Shown here in pieces: positions 34,996-42,186 of a stretch of 45,298 nt of DNA. The stretch comes from Candidatus Aeolococcus gillhamiae (lineage in GTDB: Bacteria; Chloroflexota; Dormibacteria; Aeolococcales; Aeolococcaceae): positions 1,726-47,023 of the forward strand of contig QHBU01000119.1 of NCBI GenBank assembly GCA_003244045.1, given 5' to 3'. Within the stretch, counting starts at the first letter, position 1, and each line of letters opens with the position of its first letter. Made by a program: the position numbers and the translations under genes. The notes beneath the pieces were generated by a model, which saw only the letters and a program-made list of their open reading frames with translations, was not told where the DNA came from and made no database searches.

Positions 34996-36260
34996 TGAGC
35001 AAGCGCAAGTTCTCGCTGCTGCGCCGCCGCGCCGAGTTCAACACGCACTACACCGTGCTCGACATCGGCACCGAGTTCGTCAAGGCGCTTGTGATCAAGC
35101 GCGAGGACGACAAGGGGATCGTCATCGGCGCCTCAAGGATCCGCCAGCAGCTCACCGACATGCAAGGCGGCGCGGTGGCCGACATCCAGTCGGTCATCGA
35201 CAACTGCGACCGCGCGCTCACCGAAGCAGAGGACATGTGCGAGGTGGTGCCCGGGCAGGCGGTGATGGGCATCGCCGGCGAACAGGTGCGTGGCTTCAGC
35301 ACCACCATGACCATGCCGCGGCCGCAGCCACAAGCACGGATCACCCAGGCCGACCTCGCCGCCGCGCTGCAGGCCGTGCAGCGACGCGCGCTCAAGGAGG
35401 CGGTGCGGCAGATGTCGCACGAGCTCGGGGTTGCGGAGGTCAACGTCAAACTGGTGCACAGCACCATCACCTCGGTGCGCATCGACGGCTACGCGGTGAG
35501 CAACCCCGTCGACTTCCAGGGCAACGTCGTCGACATCACCGTCTTCAACACCTTCGCGCCCCTCCACCACATCGGCGCCCTGCAGACGATCGCCCAAGAG
35601 CTCGACCTCGAGGTGGTGGCCACGGTCGCCGAGCCGTACGCGCTGGCACGCGGCTGCAACACCGAGGACATCGAGGCGCGCGGCGCGATCTTCATCGACG
35701 TCGGCGGCGGCACCACCGACGTGGCATTGGTTCGCAACGGCGGCATCGAGGCCACGCGCATGTTCGCGCTCGGCGGCCGCTCGTTCACCAAGAGGCTGGC
35801 CGGGGAGTTGCAGATCTCGATGGGCGAGGCAGAGCGCTACAAGCTCTCGCATGGCGAGGGCCGGCTCGCCCCCGAGCAGCGCGCCCTGGCGCGCCAGGCG
35901 CTCACCCCGACCGCCGAGGTGCTCGCCCAGGGCGTGGCGCTGACGCTCGAGGAGCTCGCCGGCGGTGAGTCGCTGCCGACCACCATCTGCCTGGCGGGCG
36001 GCGGAGCCTCTTTGCCGGAGGTGGCCGAACAACTCGGCCAGATGGACTGGGCGGAAAGCCTTCCTCTGCCGCACGCGCCGTCCGTCCGGGTGCTCAGTCC
36101 TGATGACGTGCTGCGCGTCTTCGACAGCACCGGGCTTTTGGTGGGGAGCCAGGACGTCACGCCCATGGGGCTGGCCCACCACGCCATCTCGCTGGAGGAC
36201 GAGGCCGACCAGCCCCTCGGCGGCCTGATGCGACGCGTCCTCAAGACCATGAAGGTGTAG
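34995..36260 (+). CDS. FtsA-like actin-fold ATPase (FtsA/PilM family)
   Basis: This 421-residue actin-fold protein has phosphate loop 1 YTVLDIGTEFVKAL, phosphate loop 2 FIDVGGGTTDVAL and adenosine motif CLAGGGASLPEVAEQL. Between the first two lies the FtsA SHS2 (1C) region (AEDMCEVVPGQAVMGIAG, ARITQADLAAAL). The C-terminus (GGLMRRVLKTMKV) looks like the short amphipathic membrane-targeting helix of FtsA. It therefore probably assembles on the membrane; whether it is the division FtsA, a PilM-like pilus protein or a distinct paralogue is open. The next gene, two bases downstream, encodes a bitopic membrane protein, a likely partner. Confidence 0.85.
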   Translation: MSKRKFSLLRRRAEFNTHYTVLDIGTEFVKALVIKREDDKGIVIGASRIRQQLTDMQGGAVADIQSVIDNCDRALTEAEDMCEVVPGQAVMGIAGEQVRGFSTTMTMPRPQPQARITQADLAAALQAVQRRALKEAVRQMSHELGVAEVNVKLVHSTITSVRIDGYAVSNPVDFQGNVVDITVFNTFAPLHHIGALQTIAQELDLEVVATVAEPYALARGCNTEDIEARGAIFIDVGGGTTDVALVRNGGIEATRMFALGGRSFTKRLAGELQISMGEAERYKLSHGEGRLAPEQRALARQALTPTAEVLAQGVALTLEELAGGESLPTTICLAGGGASLPEVAEQLGQMDWAESLPLPHAPSVRVLSPDDVLRVFDSTGLLVGSQDVTPMGLAHHAISLEDEADQPLGGLMRRVLKTMKV

Positions 36261-36262
36261 CG

Positions 36263-37924
36263 GTGCCCCAGGTCATATACACCGAGCCGGGCGATGAGAT
36301 CGTCGACCTCGTCGAGCGGGTGCGCAACGCACCGGACGCCGACGTCGCCCTGGTGCTCAACCCTGGGACCACCGGCCTGCAGACGCCCCTCAACGTGCGC
36401 CTGCTCCGTCAGCTGGGCACCCGCGCCGGCAAGAACGTGTCGGTGATCAGCGGCGATCCGTACATCCAGGAGCTGTCCCGGGTCGGCGGCCTGCCGACGT
36501 ACGCGTCCGTCCCCGCCTTCGAACGCGGCATCCAGACCATCCGGCCGCACCGCGCCGACGGTCCGACGGACGCCGCCGGGGCGGGCGCCGGAGCCGGCCT
36601 GCTGTTCGCGCCGCCGGGAGGACCGCCTCCTCCTCCGCCGGCGCGCACCGCCGCGGGCATGGGCGCCGCAGCGGCGGCTCGAAGCCCCTTAGCGGGGCGG
36701 CGCCGGCCGTTGTATTTCGTGGCGGCCGGCCTGGTGATCCTCGGCCTCATCCTGCTCCTCGTCGTGGCCCCCTCCGCGAAGATCACCATCACCCTGACGG
36801 GAACACCGCTGACCGCCAACCCCACCATCCAGGGCAGCCCCGACCCGACCAACGGCAGCCAGCCCGACCATATCGTCACCTCGGTGGTGACCAGCGACCA
36901 GTCGTCGCAGTTCACCGCCACGCCCAGCGGCAAGCAGCAGGTGCCGGCGGCCGCGGCCAACGCCGTCCTGGTGTTCTCGACCACCCTGCCCCAGGGCACG
37001 CAGTTCGACGTGCCCAAGAGCACCGAGTTCGACACCCAGGACGCCGCGCCCATCCGTTTCTACGCGACCCAGGACACGCAGGTGTGCATCGGCCCGAACG
37101 GCACCACCCCGGCGAACTGCCCGGCGGGGGTGACCCCGAACAACTCCGTGCCCGTCCAGGACGGCACCGCGGAGGCCAAGGGCAACGTGGGCGCCAACAC
37201 GATCACCAAGTGGCCGCAGAACCCGTGCCCCGCGCCGCCCCGACCGCCGTTCTTCCCGGGTTGCACGGCAACCGACCTCAGCGAGACCAATCCCAACCCT
37301 GCCACCGGCGGCGCCGACGCCAAGACCAACACGGTGGCCAGCCAGAGTGACGTGAGCGGCTGGACGCAGCAGTCGGCGGCCGCCCAGCAGACCCTGACCG
37401 GCCAGGTCAACCAGGACATGCAGAACAAGGCCGGCGGCAAGACGCTCGCCAAGGACCCGGGCGGCAACGGGGTGACCGTGGCCTGCGCGGCGACGCCGCC
37501 GCTGCCCGCCGTCAACGCCGTGTTCGGGACAGCACAGATCACCGTCGCGTGCCACGGCAAGGCTGCCGCGTACAACCCGACCGACGTCACCGCCGCCGCC
37601 AAGGCCGACCTGCAGCAGCAGGTTGCCCAGGGTGACACGCTCGCCACCGACGCCATCAACTGCACCAAGACCGCGGTCACCCAGGCCGCCGACGACGGCA
37701 CCGTGGTGCTCAGCGTGCAGTGCACCAGCTTCTCGCGGCCGGCGATCGACATTGGCGCGCTCAAGGGCCAGCTCACCGGCCACAGCCCCGGCGACGCGCG
37801 CAGCATCATTGAGCACCGTCTCAACCACGTGAAGAACGTCACCGTGTCGCAGTCACCGATCCCCTTCTTCTGGCTGCCCTTCTTCGCCAGCCGGATCGAG
37901 ATCGACGAGTCCACTGGTCCGTGA
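36263..37924 (+). CDS. Bitopic membrane protein with external baseplate-J-like domain
   Basis: This 553-residue protein has three parts. Residues 1-95 form a cytoplasmic alpha/beta domain (EPGDEIVDLVERVRNAP, VALVLNPGTTGLQ, NVSVISGDPYIQEL). A Gly/Pro-rich linker (105-148, with a run of six prolines) leads to one transmembrane helix at about 150-170 after RRR. The large extracytoplasmic part resembles baseplate J/gp47 beta domains (LPQGTQFDVPKSTEF, AEAKGNVGANTI) and holds eight cysteines in its second half that may form disulfides. It sits between the FtsA-like gene and ruvX. Similar proteins are annotated as baseplate J in Chloroflexota although no phage or secretion genes are near. Function unknown. 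The start is GTG 36263. Confidence 0.75.
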   Translation: MPQVIYTEPGDEIVDLVERVRNAPDADVALVLNPGTTGLQTPLNVRLLRQLGTRAGKNVSVISGDPYIQELSRVGGLPTYASVPAFERGIQTIRPHRADGPTDAAGAGAGAGLLFAPPGGPPPPPPARTAAGMGAAAAARSPLAGRRRPLYFVAAGLVILGLILLLVVAPSAKITITLTGTPLTANPTIQGSPDPTNGSQPDHIVTSVVTSDQSSQFTATPSGKQQVPAAAANAVLVFSTTLPQGTQFDVPKSTEFDTQDAAPIRFYATQDTQVCIGPNGTTPANCPAGVTPNNSVPVQDGTAEAKGNVGANTITKWPQNPCPAPPRPPFFPGCTATDLSETNPNPATGGADAKTNTVASQSDVSGWTQQSAAAQQTLTGQVNQDMQNKAGGKTLAKDPGGNGVTVACAATPPLPAVNAVFGTAQITVACHGKAAAYNPTDVTAAAKADLQQQVAQGDTLATDAINCTKTAVTQAADDGTVVLSVQCTSFSRPAIDIGALKGQLTGHSPGDARSIIEHRLNHVKNVTVSQSPIPFFWLPFFASRIEIDESTGP

Positions 37925-38355
37925 TCACGCCTGCGCTGGGGGTCGACGTGGGCACGGTGCGTGTCGGCCTGGCCGGCAGCGATGAGACCGGTGTCATCGC
38001 CACCCCGCTCCGCACCGTGCCGCGCCAACCCGCCGCCCGGCTGTGGCGCGAGGTGAGGGAGGTGGTCGAGGAGAGGCTGCCGGCGTGCATCGTGGTCGGT
38101 CTGCCGCGCCGGCTCGACGGCAGCGAGGGCGAGTCGGCGGCCGACGCTCGTGCGGTGGCCGACCAGCTGCACAAGCGAACCGGGCTGCCGGTGGAGATGT
38201 GGGACGAGCGCTTCACCACCGCCGCCGCCGAGCGCAGTCTCATCGCCGCGGGGCAGCGTCGCGCCCAGCGGCGGCGCTCGGTCGACGCTGTGGCCGCGAC
38301 CCTGCTTCTGCAGAGCTGGCTGGACTATCGCGCCAACACACTCCTACGGCGGTGA
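37921..38355 (+). CDS. ruvX: Holliday junction resolvase-like protein RuvX (YqgF)
   Basis: YqgF proteins have an RNase H fold and are implicated in pre-16S rRNA 5' end processing and possibly recombination. Motifs are LGVDVGTVRVGLA (first catalytic Asp), CIVVGLPRRLDGSEG, WDERFTT (Glu) and SVDAVAATLLLQSWL (last Asp). At 144 aa it is normal. The start GTG 37921 overlaps the preceding stop; the stop overlaps mltG. alaS-ruvX-mltG is a widespread cluster. Confidence 0.94.
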   Translation: MITPALGVDVGTVRVGLAGSDETGVIATPLRTVPRQPAARLWREVREVVEERLPACIVVGLPRRLDGSEGESAADARAVADQLHKRTGLPVEMWDERFTTAAAERSLIAAGQRRAQRRRSVDAVAATLLLQSWLDYRANTLLRR

Positions 38356-39386
38356 GGCGCGGCCAGCACGGACGCAGCGGCCGCGTCTTCGCGATCGTCG
38401 CCGTCCTCGTCCTCCTCGTGGTCATCGTGGGCGGCACGCTGCTGTACGGACGCAGCCAGCTGGACCCCCCGACGGCAACCGCCGGCGCCCCGGTGACCAT
38501 CACCGTGCATAGTGGCGAGACGCTCGATCCTCTTGTCGCCGACCTCGCCGCCCACGGCTTGATCCGCAGCACCTTCTGGTTCGGCTGGTTCGCGCGCCTG
38601 CAAGGCCTCGAGCCGCGCCTGGTGGCGGGCAACTTCGTCCTCGACGACGCCATGAGCTCCAGCTACATCGTGCAACGTCTCGAGGGCGCGCCCCAAGTCG
38701 GCACGCACCACTTACTGCTCACCGAGGGACTGACCGCAGGACAGATGGCTGCTCGAGTCGCGGCCGCCGGCATCGGCATCAGCGCCGACCAGTACCTCGC
38801 GGAGGTGCGCACCGGCACGTTCAGCGAGCCGTTCCTCGTCGGGCGCCCGGCGGGGGCCTCGCTGGAGGGGTTCCTGTTTCCCGACACGTATGCGATTCCC
38901 GACCACTCCACCGCGCACGACATCGTGCAGATGCAGCTCGCCGACTTCGCCAACAAGGCGATGCCTTTACTGCAGGGGCTCTCGCCGCAGCAGCTGTACT
39001 CCACCCTTACGGTGGCGTCGATCGCCGAGCGCGAGGCCAAGTTCGACGCCGACCGGCCGCTCGTCGCGGGGGTGGTCGACGACCGCCTCGCCAACGGCCA
39101 GCTGTTGCAGCTCGATTCCACCGTGACGTACGGCCTCGGTCTCAGCGGTGGCGCGCTCACAGCCAAACAGCTGGCCACGGACACGCCGTACAACACGTAC
39201 ATCCATGCCGGGCTGCCGCCGACGCCGATCAGCAATCCGGGGGTGAGCAGCATCACCGCTGCCGCCCACCCTGCGACGACGCCATATCTCTTCTTCATCT
39301 CCGACTGCAGCGGTCATAACCACTACAGCGTCACCGAGCTGCAGCACGAGCAGCAGATCCAGCAGTACCTCGGCAAGCCGTGCTGA
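38352..39386 (+). CDS. mltG: Endolytic murein transglycosylase MltG (YceG-like)
   Basis: MltG cuts nascent glycan strands and so releases newly made peptidoglycan from the membrane. After a basic N-terminus there is one membrane helix (VFAIVAVLVLLVVIVGGTLLY). A LysM-like segment (VTITVHSGETLDPL) follows, then the YceG catalytic domain with the expected Glu in ASIAEREAKF (E226/E228) and the substrate-cleft sequence NTYIHAGLPPTPISNPG. The C-terminal YFV-H-x-F motif is altered (LFFISDCSGHNHYSV). Length is 344 aa. GTG 38352 overlaps the ruvX stop; the frame is open upstream but without family sequence. Confidence 0.93.
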   Translation: MRRGQHGRSGRVFAIVAVLVLLVVIVGGTLLYGRSQLDPPTATAGAPVTITVHSGETLDPLVADLAAHGLIRSTFWFGWFARLQGLEPRLVAGNFVLDDAMSSSYIVQRLEGAPQVGTHHLLLTEGLTAGQMAARVAAAGIGISADQYLAEVRTGTFSEPFLVGRPAGASLEGFLFPDTYAIPDHSTAHDIVQMQLADFANKAMPLLQGLSPQQLYSTLTVASIAEREAKFDADRPLVAGVVDDRLANGQLLQLDSTVTYGLGLSGGALTAKQLATDTPYNTYIHAGLPPTPISNPGVSSITAAAHPATTPYLFFISDCSGHNHYSVTELQHEQQIQQYLGKPC

Positions 39387-40234
39387 GCGACGACGACTTC
39401 CCGCTCTGCCTCATCGGCGAGAGCATCGCCTCATCGCCCAGCCGGGCCATGCAGGAGGCCGCGCTTCGCGCCAGCGGCCGCCCTGGCACGTACGAGCTCG
39501 TCAGCGTCGCGCCGCCGCAGCTTCCAGGCGTGTTGCACGAGCTGCGCTCCGGACGCTGGCGCGGCGCCAACGTCACCGCTCCGTACAAGCTGGCGCTGGC
39601 GGCGGCGTGCGACGAGCTGGAGGGTGACGCCCAGCTCACCGGTGCCGTCAACACCCTGACGGTGACGTCCGACAGTCGCCTGCTCGGCGCCAACACGGAC
39701 GCCGCCGGTTTTGAGCTGGCGTTGAGCGCGCACGGGTTGTGGCCGGTGGCCGGCAGCCGGGCGCTCGTGGTCGGCGCCGGTGGCGCGGCTGCTGCGATCG
39801 TACTGGCGCTGACACGCGTGCCCGTGGAGCGCACCACTGTTGTGGCTCGGCGCATCAACGCGGCACGCGCGCTCATCGACACGCTCGCGGCCGCCGGCGT
39901 CACCGCCGACATCGCCGTCGGACTGTGGGATGAGGACTATCTCGAGCGCCTCATCGCAACGGCCGACATCGTCGTCAACGCGACCTCCGCCGGCCTGTCC
40001 GACATGCCGTTCACTCCCGCGCGCCTGCAGGCGTCGTGTACGGTCGCCGACGTGCGCTACCGCCCGCGTCCCGTCGACGTCGTGGCGGCGGCCGCGGAGG
40101 TGGGGCTGCGCAGCTGCGACGGCGTCGACATGCTGCTCCACCAGGGCATGTTGAGCTTCCGGCGCTGGACCGGTGACGACGACGTCCCCTACGCCGCTGC
40201 GCGGCGCGCGCTCGAGGAGGAGCTGGGCCCGTGA
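39380..40234 (+). CDS. aroE: Shikimate dehydrogenase AroE
   Basis: AroE reduces 3-dehydroshikimate to shikimate with NADPH. Diagnostic motifs are GANVTAPYK with the catalytic Lys, GAVNTLTV, GANTDAAGF with the catalytic Asp, the dinucleotide loop VVGAGGAAAA, and the C-terminal DGVDMLLHQGMLSFRRWTG. The shikimate-binding motif near the N-terminus is altered: the usual HSxSP reads SSPSR, keeping the two serines but not the flanking His and Pro. Length is 284 aa. The start GTG 39380 overlaps mltG by seven bases. aroC, aroK-aroB and aroQ follow within 1-4 kb. Confidence 0.9.
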   Translation: MLSDDDFPLCLIGESIASSPSRAMQEAALRASGRPGTYELVSVAPPQLPGVLHELRSGRWRGANVTAPYKLALAAACDELEGDAQLTGAVNTLTVTSDSRLLGANTDAAGFELALSAHGLWPVAGSRALVVGAGGAAAAIVLALTRVPVERTTVVARRINAARALIDTLAAAGVTADIAVGLWDEDYLERLIATADIVVNATSAGLSDMPFTPARLQASCTVADVRYRPRPVDVVAAAAEVGLRSCDGVDMLLHQGMLSFRRWTGDDDVPYAAARRALEEELGP

Positions 40235-40983
40235 GCGCCGCCGCGGCAGCGGTCGCCGCTCCCGTGGGTGCCGTCGTGGGGCTCGGTGCCGGCTGGTTGT
40301 CGGTGATCCTCGAGAAGGTCGAGCGGCTCGAGGCGGAGGACCGGGAGGACCGCGACGCCTACGAGCGTGACGTGGCCGCCGCGACGCTCTCGGCCGCCGA
40401 GGCGGGGGAGGCGCCGCCGCGCGCCGAGCCGTGGCCCGAGGAACGCTACAGCTGGTCGTGGCTGGAGTGGGTCCTCTCTCCGATCCTCGGGGCGGTCGGG
40501 TTCGCCGCCTTTGCCGCCCACGAGCCCCTCGGCAAGGACCTGGCCATCCACCTTCTCTGGGTCGCCGTCTTCGTGCAGATCGTTGGGTTCGACCTCAAGC
40601 ACCGCCTGATCCTCAACCGGGTCACCTACCCAGCCATCGTGCTGGCGGGCGCCCTGTCACCGATCTCGCCGGGGCTCGATCTCTGGCGGTCGCTCGGCGG
40701 GGGCGTCGCCATCGGCCTGTTCTTCCTCGTCCAGAACGTGGTGTCGCGCGGTGGCATCGGGCTCGGCGACGCCAAGCTGGGCGCGCTCGTCGGGGCCATC
40801 TGCGGCCTGGGTCTCGACCTCCACCACATCGGGGCGGTCTATGCGGTGATCTACGCCATCTTCCTCGGCGGCGCGGTGGCGCTGCTCCTGCTGGTGCTGC
40901 GCATCCGCAGCCTCAAGGACCCCATCCCATACGGTCCATTCCTGTGCGTCGGGGGGAGCTTCATCCTCTTCTGGGGACCCTGA
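40231..40983 (+). CDS. Prepilin-type aspartic peptidase (A24), lacking the methylase domain
   Basis: The C-terminal part is a membrane-embedded A24 peptidase: catalytic Asp121 (VGFDLKHRLILNRVTYP) and Asp180 in GIGLGDAKLGALVG, surrounded by about six hydrophobic helices. In place of the CxxC-bearing N-methyltransferase domain of PilD there is one helix and a charged segment (about 28-70, Glu/Asp/Arg-rich). It should cleave type IV prepilin or pseudopilin leaders without methylating them. No pilin genes are in the window. The start GTG 40231 overlaps aroE. Length is 250 aa. Confidence 0.88.
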   Translation: MSAAAAAVAAPVGAVVGLGAGWLSVILEKVERLEAEDREDRDAYERDVAAATLSAAEAGEAPPRAEPWPEERYSWSWLEWVLSPILGAVGFAAFAAHEPLGKDLAIHLLWVAVFVQIVGFDLKHRLILNRVTYPAIVLAGALSPISPGLDLWRSLGGGVAIGLFFLVQNVVSRGGIGLGDAKLGALVGAICGLGLDLHHIGAVYAVIYAIFLGGAVALLLLVLRIRSLKDPIPYGPFLCVGGSFILFWGP

Positions 40984-41019
40984 GCGCTCCGCAGGTGGGG
41001 CGAATGCGCCGCCCGAACC

Positions 41020-41031
41020 TAGAATCGCCGG
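41020..41031 (+). promoter_or_regulatory. Leaderless promoter of aroC
   Basis: TAGAAT (41020-41025) lies six bases before the aroC ATG at 41032, with no ribosome binding site between and no evident -35. It is the clearest of the TANNNT-ATG arrangements in the window. Confidence 0.65.
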
Positions 41032-42186
41032 ATGTTGAGGTTTCTCACCGCCGGCGAGTCGCACGGCCCGCAGCTCACCGTGATCCTCGACGGTGTGCCT
41101 GCGGGACTCGAGCTCGACGCCCCCCGCGACCTCGAGCCCGACCTGCGCCGACGGCAGGGCGGCCACGGCCGCGGCAAGCGCCAGCAGATCGAGAGTGACG
41201 TGGCGGAGATCAGCGCCGGGGTGCGCGGCGGGGTGACGCTGGGCTCGCCGATCTCGCTGACCATCCGCAACCGCGACTGGGACAATTGGAGCGGCCCCAT
41301 GCAGGTGGAGGCCGAGGGCTTCACCCGCAAGGCGGTGACCCGCGTTCGGCCCGGCCACGCCGATCTCGCCGGCATGCTCAAGTACAATCTCGATGACGCT
41401 CGCGACGTGCTCGAACGAGCGTCGGCGCGCGAGACCGCGGCCCGCGTCGCCGCGGGTGCCGTGGCCAAGGCGCTGCTGCGCGTTGCCGGCACGACGTTGA
41501 GCTCGCATGTGGTGCGTATCGGCGAGGTGGTGGCCGCGGACGACGCCGGTGCCTCCGCTGCCGCCGTCGAGTCGTCGCCGGTGCGCTGCGCGGACCCTGA
41601 GGCGAGCGCGCGCATGGTCGAGGCCATCGACGTCGCCCGCGCGGCCGGCGACACCCTCGGTGGCACCGCCATGGTCACCGCTCACCACGTTGTGGCCGGG
41701 CTTGGCAGTTACGCACAATGGGATCGGCGGCTGGACGGCCGCATCGCCCAGGCGATGTGCAGCATTCCGTCAGTCAAGGGCGTCGAGCTCGGTGCTGCGC
41801 TGCAGGCGGCCTCGAGCATGGGCTCGGCGGTGCACGATCGGCCGGCGTGGTCGAGCGAGCGCGGCTTCTACCACCTCAACAACCGTCAGGGCGGCCTCGC
41901 CGGCGGCGTCAGCAATGGCGAGGACGTGTGGGCACGCGTGCACTTCAAGCCCATCTCCACGCTGCTGACACCGCTGCGCAGCGTCGACGTGCGCACCGGC
42001 GAGGAGGTCAACGCCCACTACGAACGCAGTGACATCTGCGTGGTGCCGGCGGGGGCTGTCGTCGCCGAGGCGATGCTCGCGCTGGTCCTTGCTGAGGCGA
42101 TGCTCGAGAAGTTCGGCGGCGACTCCGTGGATGAGCTTCTGCGCAACCTCGACGGCTATCGCGCCACCCTGGGGCGGCTGCGGTGA
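41032..42186 (+). CDS. aroC: Chorismate synthase
   Basis: AroC converts EPSP to chorismate, using reduced FMN as a cofactor. Motifs: LRFLTAGESHGPQLTVIL at the start, RRRQGGHGRGKRQQIE (phosphate binding), RPGHADLAGMLKYN, ERASARETAARVAAGAVAK, and FHFKP-like VHFKPISTLLTP. The C-terminal region contains ERSDICVVPAGAVVAEAM. Length is 384 aa. The ATG at 41032 is fixed by the family N-terminus and the adjacent promoter. It begins the aroC-aroK/B-aroQ-efp operon. Confidence 0.97.
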   Translation: MLRFLTAGESHGPQLTVILDGVPAGLELDAPRDLEPDLRRRQGGHGRGKRQQIESDVAEISAGVRGGVTLGSPISLTIRNRDWDNWSGPMQVEAEGFTRKAVTRVRPGHADLAGMLKYNLDDARDVLERASARETAARVAAGAVAKALLRVAGTTLSSHVVRIGEVVAADDAGASAAAVESSPVRCADPEASARMVEAIDVARAAGDTLGGTAMVTAHHVVAGLGSYAQWDRRLDGRIAQAMCSIPSVKGVELGAALQAASSMGSAVHDRPAWSSERGFYHLNNRQGGLAGGVSNGEDVWARVHFKPISTLLTPLRSVDVRTGEEVNAHYERSDICVVPAGAVVAEAMLALVLAEAMLEKFGGDSVDELLRNLDGYRATLGRLR

